Assembly: GCA_034440575.1 (NCBI GenBank)
Contig: JAOTOL010001343.1
Coordinates: 124,001 to 188,000, forward strand
Length of the DNA stretch: 64,000 bases
Direction: 5' to 3'
Origin: Imbricaverruca yamaguchii
Taxonomy: Eukaryota > Arthropoda > Thecostraca > Neoverrucidae
Shown: piece after piece, positions 32,702 through 44,300 of the stretch
How the letters are laid out: each line of letters starts with the position of its first letter
Numbering within the stretch: position 1 is the first letter of the stretch
Position numbers and translations under genes: made by a program
Notes under the pieces: model-generated
Databases searched by the model: none
Seen by the model: the letters and a program-made list of their open reading frames with translations, nothing else
What the model was told of the DNA's origin: nothing

Positions 32702-33426
32702 CATACCTTTTCCCACATCAATTTGACATGATGTTTCAAAATGTTTAGGTCGTGTCATCTAGGGTCAACGAGTTAGTCAAGGTCAACTGAGGTCACCTCC
32801 AAAAAAAGTTCAACCAGTCGTCACGCTTTAACGGATGCAAATATTTTAATGAAACTTTCAGCGTTTGCTTACCTTTAGGGATGCAACAAAACGTACGAGT
32901 CGAATTTTCCTTTTTTCCTTTTTAACTACATATAAATTTTTCATATTTGCCAATTGCAGTTCAAATAGAAGATTCTGGCTAAAGTAAACATTTTTTATTA
33001 GGGCAAATTGACTTCCAACAACGTTTCTCGGTCTGCTCTACCCATTGGAAATGGAAAATTAAAGAAAACTTGAAAACTCAAAATTTTGAAGTTTCAACAC
33101 AAAAAAAAATCGGGGGGCCAAAAATGTTCATGGCTCTGGTCGATGTCGCTGTCCTTTTCTCATTCCAAATAATTATTTCCCATATATCCCCAGAATGAAC
33201 TCCCAGAGCCAAAAACAATGTAAGTCGTGAAGTGAAAATTTAGCCCCCTGGTGACGTCACTTTTGGGGAGAAATTATTTTGTGGGTTGATCCGGTCCCTA
33301 CTCGTCGAGCACTTTCCGACATCTCCCGTCGTGCGACACTTAGCTTGGATTTTAGATGGGGGGTTACTATCCCCCTTCCTCCGAGACGGGGTGTGAGGAT
33401 CTGACTGGAGAGACGGCGCGGGTTAA
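32702..33426 (+). repeat. Left arm of a 725-bp inverted repeat
   Basis: Aligns along its full length, at roughly 80% identity by eye, with the reverse complement of 37420-38151. Outer edge cataccttttcccacatcaa, inner edge ggcgcgggttaa. Shared internal blocks include tctagggtcaacgagttag, gactt ccaacaacgtttctcg and gtgacgtcactttt. The family is unknown; no transposase was seen. Confidence 0.93.
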
Positions 33427-33954
33427 GATTTCATAGTTTTCCTCAGGTTATAGTAAGTGCTGTGGAAGGAAGTGCATAACTCCAACTTACTATCTTCAGG
33501 CAAGAAGGCATCCTCACTCATGGATCACCACTTTAGCCACTTTTTGTGGCGTTCGTCTCTAGTGGGACTGTTTGTAGTTGATCAGCCACAAACGTTTTAA
33601 TTTGGAATTCCGAGCATTAGACACTTCGGTCAGTCACAGCCAAGTTGTGTCAAGGGCCCAGAATGGTTGCACAATTTGAAGATTGCTAAGAGTACAGTGG
33701 AGCTCATTCTCGCTACCAGCCATAGGCCACCATATAGCCCACGGAGCATGCTGTCCTCTGGGTTATGCTTACAATTACCACCATTTGATAATGGCAAAGC
33801 TAGCTGGGATTGCTTATTATGCATAAGCTCGTCATCTGATATTTGGCAATGCAAGGAGTGGACTTATTTGGAGTGGGTACTTCTTTGAACGACCAAATGC
33901 TTTTTAAAAATGGCAATTTTCCCAACGCCGGTTCTGACAACACTGATTAGTCGC

Positions 33955-34045
33955 GGATACTCCAGTCCTACCGCCTGTGGTATTCGGACTCGCAACCTTG
34001 CGGTCAAGTCAAAAGCCCCACCGACTGAGCTAGCATGGTACCTTT
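33955..34045 (-). mobile_element. Second tRNA-headed SINE-like element
   Basis: On the minus strand: ATGCTAGCTCAGTCGGTGGG (box A-like) and AAGGTTGCGAGTCCGAATAC (box B-like), spaced as in a tRNA. The downstream sequence is unrelated to the main SINE. It is not an intact tRNA: the arms do not pair well and it continues into repeat-like DNA. Confidence 0.5.
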
Positions 34046-34338
34046 GCTCGGCCGAGAGTTCAGGATTGAGCATACGGCATTTAACCACAAAAGCAGTGCA
34101 CTCCGGCGGTCCCCAGCGAGTGTGTGCGGAGAATAGCCCCAGGGCCACGCGGGCTCGACGTTGCAGCTCCGATGTCACTTCTGTCCGAAGGTGGCTCGGC
34201 TCATGTTGCCACTCAACCACACCCGCGCGGCGACCCGCTCTGGAAACACGCAAGTCTGCCCCTGTAACGCCTGCGGTTGTGTTATCGTGTTCACCGGAGC
34301 CTCGTGTTCATATGAAGTGAGACTGTCCCTGTGACGGA

Positions 34339-34392
34339 TGGGCGCTGCGTGACCGATGTAGTCGATGCGCCCCTAAACTCCAATAACCAACC
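34339..34392 (-). repeat. Short interspersed module (GCGCATCGAC family)
   Basis: Minus-strand reading ggttggttattggagttta, ggggcgcatcgactacatcg, gtcacgcagcgccca. This is one of the better-preserved copies. Confidence 0.75.
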
Positions 34393-34728
34393 TGTCCCTG
34401 CGACGTGTGCAGTTATATTATCCTCTCCTCTGGCTCCTGGTGTTCATATCACGTCGAACTGCTCCCGCGACGCCTGCAGTTATTATATCCTCTCCATTTG
34501 CGTCTCTCGTTCATATCAAGTAGAACTGTCCCTTTGACTTCTGCAGTTATATTATCCTCTCCACTTGCGCCTAGTGTTCATATCAAGTATCTTCATGGAG
34601 ATTACATTTCATTTCAGTGGAAGTAGCAATGGATAAGACTAGAACCCAAATTGTACAGGACAGTGCGCGAGAAGGCAGCGCTTCTGATACAAACGTACAA
34701 AATGAGGTATGAACATTTGACATATTGT

Positions 34729-34734
34729 TTTATT
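34729..34734 (-). terminator. WAC: Likely WAC poly(A) signal
   Basis: TTTATT on the plus strand is AATAAA for the minus-strand WAC transcript, about 490 nt after the WAC stop codon. It is the first canonical hexamer downstream. Confidence 0.5.
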
Positions 34735-35225
34735 CCGCATCTGTTTCTCCGTGGAATCGACCGCAACCATGCCGTACATACACAGTGTATCTGACCAGCC
34801 CACACGCACACGCACACACAGCTGTACAAACATTACAGAGACGCGTGTGCCGCGCCGACCCCCGAATAAATAGCGACGCGCTGGAGCCGCGCCGGCCGGC
34901 GGCGGCAGCGGCGCCGCAGATCGGCCGCGCCAGCGGCGACATCTATCGGGTCCGGGAGGGGCCCGCAGCCCGCTCTCGCGCGACGCGCACAGCAATCAGG
35001 AACGCCAGCGTTAAGTGAACTAAGACACAGCGTCCGAGACCAGATAAAAGCTAAAAACCGATGCGGCTGGTCGCCCCTGAGAGAGTGGGAGATTTCCGGA
35101 GGTGGTCTGCGGGCCGGTGCGATGGTCTGTGGAATGTGAGGCGGCGGCTATCACAAGGTTGGGCGGCGGCCCGGGCGGCCGCCGGTCGCGTACATGAACC
35201 GGCCGGTGGGGGCGCGCCGCGGCCG

Positions 35226-35301
35226 CTAGGTGTCCGACATGAACGAGTTCTGCGACTTCAGCTCGTCCAACTCGTGAATCTGCTGCCGCAGGAAGAGGAT
35301 C
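35226..35301 (-). CDS. WAC: WAC last exon: C-terminal coiled coil
   Basis: The acceptor gtcgtgttgcag is followed by [20 protein letters not shown] then MSDT and TAG. It matches the highly conserved WAC end ([20 protein letters not shown] in human). One nt completes the Arg codon split from the previous exon. This exon and its poly(A) signal lie between the two arms of the 725-bp inverted repeat. Confidence 0.95.
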
Positions 35302-38300
35302 CTGCAACACGACGGGCGTGTGGTGAGACGACGCGCCGCACACGGCACACCAACGGTACGTCACACCGCTGATAGAACAAAAACAGTCGCCTGCACACCT
35401 CAGTCTGAATTATTCAGCCGGAATATTTGCGAATATTTGCATCACGAAGTCGCGGATTCGGTCAATAAATAACAAAGGTGACATGTGCAGGGTTTACTTA
35501 TGCTTTGCAACCCTGGATGTCCAGGGGGAGTGTTGGTAATCGAGTATGGAATGTACAGTATAGAAGCATATGGGTATACAACTTGTGACATCAGGACTTC
35601 AGCTTACACTTCCCAGTGAATCTCGGGTACTGCATTTATTGCACGGCAGTTCATTGTCAAACTGCACCATTCGATTTCCAAGTGAGAGCAATCGGGTATA
35701 ATTTCTTGGAGGTGTTCTAAATGGCAAAATGTCATGGAACAGCCTATTTTTCCAACCCTGCACCAAACACGTCACGGCAAGCGACCTCAATGCATGTGTA
35801 GCAGAGGGCGCAAACCCCGTTTAACATGCGCACCAGGGTGGAGGGGGGGGGGATGGGTTCAGTCCCCTTAAGATCTCGGAAACTACTGAAGCTAGAGGCA
35901 CAAAATCTGGAGCAATGCAGGGAGCTCTGCAATATAAACTTGATAACTCTAGTGCAATGCCATCGGGATCAAATGAAGCCGAGCCGGGCCGGTTCGCGGT
36001 GCTACTGAAACGTTTCACCTTGAATATTATTGGCCGGCGGTCGGCAGGTCGGCTTTCCACCGCCCTGCCGACCCGCAATTACTATATATACCACCGGATT
36101 TCAAACATTTTCGCAAAGGACACGCCATCAACTTGGGACACGTCACAGTCACTTGATTACAATATCCCTGCACGTTTCTGAAATATCGTCGAAAAACAGG
36201 AGGGATGGGCTGATTTCGTACCCCTGCTCCTACCACCGGTGTGAGTGTTAACACACTTAGTTCCTGTGACAGGTTGGAATTTACGCAGCCAGTGCACATT
36301 CCGATCTCCGCCGTCGACCCACCTTGTATCAGCCGACGGGCCTGCTACAAACACATTAGATCATGCCGCTTGATGCATGTGCCAAGCCGCTGACGTGTGA
36401 TTATGCGATGCGATGCGGAAGTATTATGTAGTTGCTAGTTTGCAGGAGTTGTTGACAAGTTGCAGGTGCGCCGTGATTCCAGGTCGGAAATACTACCATC
36501 TCCGTGACGTCCGACTAAGGCTCGGGCTGATCGTATTTCCACCACTAGGTTTAACGCTCGCTCAATAACGGTTGATTTCGACGTCTGTCCGAAGGTTTGT
36601 GTCCATGTTCATTACGCTTGTCGAATGTTTGTAGCTCCCCATTTGATATTCTGCTGATAAATATTCGGTTCCGTCATTCCTACTCAATAAGACCATACGA
36701 AGCAACTTTACTGATGCAAGAGGGACATGTTGGCGGGACGAACTGCCATACGCGTTTTCGATCTTTACTGTTTTTAACAAATATAAATATATATTCCTAC
36801 AGTCATTGATATGGTCACCGACCTTAACATCTGATTTATTTGATTGATTATTTGGGTTTAAGGGCGCGCCGACTACTAGGTAATTTAGCGCCCATAATGA
36901 ACCTTAACATCGTACCAAATCCTAGAAGGCATATTCGTTCCCAAGCTCAAGGTGAATGATTACAATGCACAATAAACGCCCCACAATGCTGCCGTACCAT
37001 CCGTTAAGACGGTTTTCAAACCACGGGCTTTCAATGTTTTTAACCAAGCAGATTCACATGCGTCTTCGTGTCCAAGATACACCTCAACGGTTACCAAATG
37101 GTCTCTGTGGCCATCGAAAAGCGAACAGCGCATACGTGTCGACCACCATTGCAATACGGTAAAAGTCCGAAAGGTCTTCAATCTTGCTACATAGGCTTTC
37201 AAACAATATTAAAAAGCCTTTGCAACGATACTGCAATCGCTATGAACGACTCTGAGATAATGGCAGAACGTTTTCAATTTTCCAGCCACAAATATTACGT
37301 CCGGTGGACGAAGTAAGAGTGTCGACTTGGTCCATCGTAAACAGCTTCCCTGGAAATTGCCCGTAAACATGATGATAAAAACCTCCGCTGCATCACGTTT
37401 GTGCTCATTTCCCTGAACGTTAACCCGCGCCGTATTTCCGGTCAGATCCTCACACCCGGTCTGGTGGGGGTGGGGGTGGCGGACAGTAACCCCCTCTAAA
37501 AATCCAAACTAAGCGTCACACAAAAACAGAAAAGGTGTCATCGGAAAGCGCTCGACGAGTAGGGTCGGAATCCACCCGTAAAAAATCTCAAAAGTGACGT
37601 CACTAGGGGGATACATTTTCACTTTTCACGACTTACGTTATGTTTTGGGCTCTGGGGAGTTCATTTTGGGGGATATTTGAGAGAAAAAATATTTGGAAGG
37701 AGAAAAGGACAGCGAAATCGACCAGGGCCACACAATGTTTCTGCCCCCAAAAATATAATTTTGTTTTAAAATTTCAAAATTCTTAGTTTTCAAGTTCTTT
37801 AATTTTCCTTTTCTAATAGGTAGAACAGATCGAGAAACGTTGTTGGAAGTCAATTTGCCCCCATAAAAAAATGCTTACTTTAGCCAGAATTTTATATTTG
37901 AACTGCAAGAGGGAAATATTCAAAATTTACATGTAGTCAAAAGGAAAAATTCCCCTCGTACCTCTTGTTGCATCCCTAAAGATAAGCAAACGCTGAAAGT
38001 TTCATTAAAATATCTGTATCCGTTAAAGCGTGACGGCTGGTTGAAATATTTTGGAGGTGACCTCACTTGTCCTAGACTAACTCGTTGACCCTAGATGACC
38101 CGACTTCAAAATTTGGATACACCATGCCAAATTGATGTGGGAAAAGGTATGCCAAATTTTGGCGCGCTCCCGCACGCCGTTCGTTCACTATCCGCGAAAA
38201 AACCTGATGGTGGGGGTCGGTTCAAGACCCCCCGAGACGAGACGGGTACCTACGGGTACGGGTGCCTGTATACCTAAGTATGCAGTGGTTCAAATTTGGT

Positions 38301-41300
38301 ACTTTGGATGGGCGTCGTTCTCTACATTGTGCATATTCATCATTGTTGCAACCCGCTACATGGACCAATGCTGTGATTTAGTCACGGCATCATTCACCTG
38401 CTGGGTGCAATATCAACGGCAGTATAAGGAGCAAAAAGGTCAAATAAGGACTAATACAACTTCGAATGCAATATGCTTCATCTATTCCAGTCACATTTTT
38501 CGGCTATGCGACTTTTAAGAACGGGCTTTGTTTATTGGGTTGTTCACGACACACTTCATGCACATTCACGGCTAATGGCGCTGCCAACTGTTTCGCCGGT
38601 GGGCCGCGGGATTGGGAAATGTCCTGAGCGGCGCTAGTGTCGAACCCAGGACCTTTGGTACCCAGAGCCCAACACCTTAACCCGCGCACGTCCGGGGGCA
38701 GATATCTGCCCCCGTCCGGTTTTTTCCTCATTTGCCGCCAAACTAATCGGGTTAGCAAGGCCAAACCTCCCATAGATGTTCATTGGTCTTTTCCGCATAT
38801 CCTCATACATTTGTAATCCTGGGTCATCTCAGGTCAGGTCCCAGGTCAGGCGAAGTGACCCAACTACACACAGAGTTTTAGGTGGCATAACTTCCAAAAT
38901 CATTGGGCGATTGATTTCAAACTTATAGCATGTCATGATCTGATCAGGGACCATATTATGTACATCGTTTTTTTTTGCGTAACATTGACCTTAGGTCAAG
39001 TCGCTGCCATGGCTTCCCCATCATAGGGCTATGGCAAAATATACAAATGTTTCCTGGTTACATATTTGCGCTCGGAACGATCTCACAACGGTTGTGGCAT
39101 GTAGATGGAAGCTATGCTCAATGTTAACGCTGACATTTTTGCCCAGTGGCCTCACCAAGGTCTCTGAGGTCACCTGAGATCACTACACATTTGTGCGTAT
39201 TATTTCGCACTGCATTTAGCTAGAAGGCTGAAATTACCGTCATTGTGCTTGTATCGCCAAGACGTGTAGATTGATGCATTACATGACCTCCCTAGGCGAC
39301 TTCATGACCTTGACCTGAGTTTAGGTTGACCTGACCTTAAATTACATCGCCTATTGTCGGTAGCGCATTTCAAGGACTGTCTAATAGCGTCTGTCTGTCT
39401 CTAATAGTGTTCGCCGTTTGTTTCTATCTGTTACAGGTCCTGAGATATGTGTCAATACCTGAGTCCCACCTGATCTGGTCGAATTTGACCTATGATGACC
39501 CAGTGACCTGACTGTTGACCTGAGCGAAAAATGGCCAAAAACACTTTCGATAGAGCCTGTCACCAGCTATCCAACGCCGTTTTCAGTTTGTCGCTAGCTA
39601 GCATAGTTCTAGAGATCTTAGGGGGCAGACATCTGCCCCCCGGACATGCGAAGTTGGCGCGGACCTCCGGACGTGCGAGTGTTAACCACTCGGCCGTCAC
39701 CATCCCTAAGAACGAAAACAGTTGAGGCGTTCTTAACAAGCGCCCTGGAGGGCCTCTGAAAATTACGCGCACGGATGGGGGGATTCCCGATATGGGGCGG
39801 ATTCCGCCCCCCTAAGATCTCGGCTCCCATTAAGGCTAGAGCAACGAAATTCGCAGGGTCGATGGGCACGATAGTTAACTCTATTGTGTGCAAATTTCGT
39901 GACCTTAGGTCAATATCTTCAAGGTCAAATGAGGTCAAAATAGCAAACTTTTATGGTTTTGCGTGGCTTGGCTTGTCATTGTTATGGATCGCTGTGATTG
40001 TGTTTAAATGCTTCAAAATTGGAATTAATGATGTTTTGGACATTACTAATGATGTAATACATATGGCAGATCCGCCACTTGACCTCAGGCCACCGATATG
40101 GGAGCACTTTATCAGGTCATTACCTGCTCCAGTTACCGGAACCGGGTTGCACACCTGACAGCTCTGTAGGGCGGCTCGGCACAATCAGCTTCGCAAAGAA
40201 AGTGAAATACATGAATAAAATATAGAAACACTTAGGCACACAATGACAAACAGTACATTTCAGGATGTGCAGGGAGTAACATGCAAAGTGACATCAATCG
40301 CATGACAGTCATTTCCATTTACGACAACATTCCAGTTGACCAAGTTTGGTTCCATTAGCCTGTCATGATGACCTCGGCGACCTAACATGACTATTAAATT
40401 ATATAGCATAACAATATGCATCAAACAAGTCGCTAGTGTTGTCAAGAACACTTCCCTTTTACCAATTTACGGGAAGCGCATCAGCGCCGATTTTTGTGGT
40501 CTGGCGCTGCGATTTTTTAAAAACTTTAACGGCCCATAACTTAAAAACTTGTCGGCCGATTTTCACTTTTCTTGCTTTAAACAATGCGCCGGCCATTTCT
40601 AAGCAGGTACGGAAAAATGATGTATATCGGCCAGTACAATATGGAGTTGTGTACGAAAAATCGGAGGGGTGGGCGAATTTCGCCCTCCACCCCTCCAGGG
40701 CGTGTGTTAACCAGCGTTGGAAAAGTGACCTTTATTAACTTTTGCCATCCAAAGAACTATACACTCCAGAAAAAAAATACACTCCTTGCATTGCTGGATG
40801 AAGACATGCTTAACTAGCAAGACAGCTAGATGTCATTATCCAATAGTGATAACTTGGATGGAGGGGAAGATTCAGTCATACTGGGTCCCCATCACATAAA
40901 ACTTTCCAGTATAATTGAGGATAATGCACATGTGTTATCTCAAATCATCTGCAGGCACCTTCCAAGAGGAGGCAGGAGTGGAGCCGAAAATGAGATGCCA
41001 GCCAGCTTGGAAGAATATCAGCTTGCTAGCATGCACAAGTACAACAGATGTCAACAGTTGACAAAATATGGATCACTGCAGTCTGAATATGATCTCAATG
41101 CCACTGACCATTCCATATTTCATAACATTCCATCTTCCATATAATTCCGTAACAATCCATTTGTGCATGTGTGATTGTCTGGTGAAGTGCAGGTGAAATG
41201 ATAAACAGCCGCCAATGCCTTCATGTGTATGTTCTCTATTTGTTGAAAAATCTCAGAACAGAGTCCAGATGTGCCCAGAAGAATGTAGGGATGAACACCA

Positions 41301-44300
41301 AGAGCTAGAGTGGCATCCACACAACTGGTAAGCCACAAAGTGGAGCACTTCCCCCAAATCTCCAAAATACTGGTGGATATGAGCCATGTTTTGCCATGGC
41401 ATAGGAATTTTCATTGGCATCATTACTTTTGCACACAAGTTTTACACACATTTTACCTCCATGAAGCATACAAATGTATTGGGTTTGGTTATGCTAGATT
41501 AGCTTTTTTTTTTGTAAGTTAGCCATTTATCAAATTCCTTTGGGGATCATTAAGGATTATAAAAAGTTTTTGAATTAAAAAACCACTCAGGCTAGCATAG
41601 GCTGTTTGGTTGGAATATGATATTTAGTTTTATACTTAGCAAATTTCCATTAAAAAGGCTTTCTTGCATCCAGTTAGGCTGCAACTTTTTCTTCATTTTT
41701 AACATTACATTTCATGGTATATTTCCCAACCAAACCCGAGCCACTTTTTGGGTGTGGGTGTCATTTTGCTACCCAACTGCACTTACATACATTATGAACA
41801 CATTCATAATCATTGCATAAAAAATAAATTTCAAGAAATCAAATCACCTTAAACTGCAAATTTGTCCATTCAGAAAGTCGGAGACCAGAAAAGTTAAAAG
41901 TATAATGGTATTCAATGGAGAATGGGGACAGGATGCATCTAACGATTCCCTGAACATTTCATGAATGCACAAATAATGCTTGAATGCATGCATATCTACA
42001 CAAATAATGCTTGAATGAATGCATATCTACAATATCTGCAAAGTCAATGTGCACTGAAGAGGCCCAGCACTCGTTTTGAAAGAAAAACATTCACGCTTCA
42101 AAATGTGGTAAGTGAAGACAGGATTTTCCAGACAAAAGCAAAACAATCAGTCTCGTTCATTACTACGCTTGTCGGCAAAACATCGCAGCAATTAATATTA
42201 TCATGTCCTTGTCTTCCTTGCCTATCATATCTTAACTGGAATAACCGTGAAAATACTTGATGTAGGTAAGTAGGCAGGTACCTACCTAGTCAGGCAGTAC
42301 CAACTCTCATAAATCGAGCCAAACCCGCGGTCAATTCCGTCCGGATAGCAGCGAAAAGCTTTAAAGAAAATCTTTCCTTCAATGAAAAAATATACTACGC
42401 TCCGCTAACTAAATAAGGGAATTCACCTTTACCAGCCCGACCGCGTACGAAGGTCCGTTCTTGGATTCAATGGATTCACCGCTCTCCATTTCCCACTCCG
42501 GCCGGAGCTATTTAAACCATTGCCACAAAAAGCCACGGATAATGCATTTCTTTTTTATTCCTTGGAGAATGTATGTTCTGCATCAAATGAGATGGATAAA
42601 ACCGTTGATATTTATATTCTTAAGCAGTCAAGATCGATACACATAAAAGATATGGGAAGGATTTTCCCCATGAAAATTGCCTGAATGGTACCAAAACGTT
42701 CTTAAAAACTGCTAACACTTTGCTCCAAAATGAAGGTCCATAGAACTAGAAATTTCGCCTTTTTTCGAATTCACGACTTATATTGTTTCAGAATTTCATC
42801 AACAAGCGGGAATAGTTGTGTTCATGCCACTCCGACCGCGAGGTTTCCCCACGCCGGAAAAATTCAGATTTAAGTGTGTTGATCTAATCATCTACCATCT
42901 TATAAGCCTCATTCTCATCCAATGACTAATTTCTTCCCGTAATCCTGATTATTATTAATTGAGAAAAAGTCCCCTGTAATCTTCTTGGCAGTTGCCTCTA
43001 ACTTATTTTCCTTTTTTTTGTATTTCATAGCAATCACGGTGCGAAATGAGACGCCAATTTTCGCTCGTCCGTGACGATAGTAGGTTTTACAGCAGCAACT
43101 TGCCCGCCAGTCTAGTCGCTTTTCATCCTTCCAAGTCATTCTTTGCTTCAACTAAACATTCCAGATATGAACTAAAAAATACATCAAAATTCATTTAATA
43201 TGAATAAGAATTGACTTGAAGAAATTTTCTCAGCATTTCATTAACAAACCTCCATGGTCGTGAGAATAAAATATTTTAGACGGATTGTTTTAGTATATCT
43301 TTCCTTACACCATTATATATTCCGAAAACCATATCCCGAAGTAACATTTTAGACTCTCCCATATATCCGTCGGTGTGCGAACCTCCTGCTCTTGAGGTCT
43401 GTTGTGGATATGTGGATGTGGATGTGGATAGTTGTGCGGTGTGGGCATGTCATGAGTGACAGGTATGGATATATAAACTTGGTTGACATCGATTAAGTAT
43501 GCTTTTGTGATCGTTTTCTCTACCATTGCTCGGGAAGTTGCCTTATAAGTCATCCACGTAACGTGGATGACTTCAGACGACGATGTGTGGTGGACCCTAT
43601 CTGGTTGTCTGTGAGACACTAGGATAGGAACCGAACAAATTATCTGAAGGCGTTTTATTCTAGAAGAAGAAGAATCTCGGGTTATTTTACGACGCATTCA
43701 ACCGCAAGGTTGTATGGCGTCGCCAACCTATCACACCGATTGGTCGTGGGTGGACTCTGCAAATTCCGCCGGCCGCGAGATTCAAGTCTGACGCTCCACC
43801 ATCTAAACTACCAAGGCCCCCCTGGTATTTATTCTTCATTCCAGGAAACATCACTGCATTTTTTTCAAATGTAGTGTAAAAATTCTAAATGCATTACACT
43901 TCGTTATTTATAAAATGTATATACTCCATTACTTGGTGCTTCAATAATTTGGCAAACTGGAAAATTATACACTCTATTACATAGTGCTTCTCGAGATTAT
44001 ACACTCCATACTTTGGCAAGCCAAAAAATTATACACTCCGAATCCAAGACCGACAAGTGAAAATGCAACACTGGTGTTAACCTGTCATGAACTTGACCTG
44101 ACTTGACCTCGGTGACCTGACATGACTTTAAAACAATGTAGCGTAACAATATACACATAACAAGTCGCTAGTGTTGCCAAGAACACTTCCTATTTGCCAA
44201 TATACGGAAAGCGCGTCAGCGGCGATATTTGTGGTCTGGCGCTGATAATTTTTTTTTGACTTTACCGACCACTAACTCGGAAAATTTTCGGTCGGTTTTT

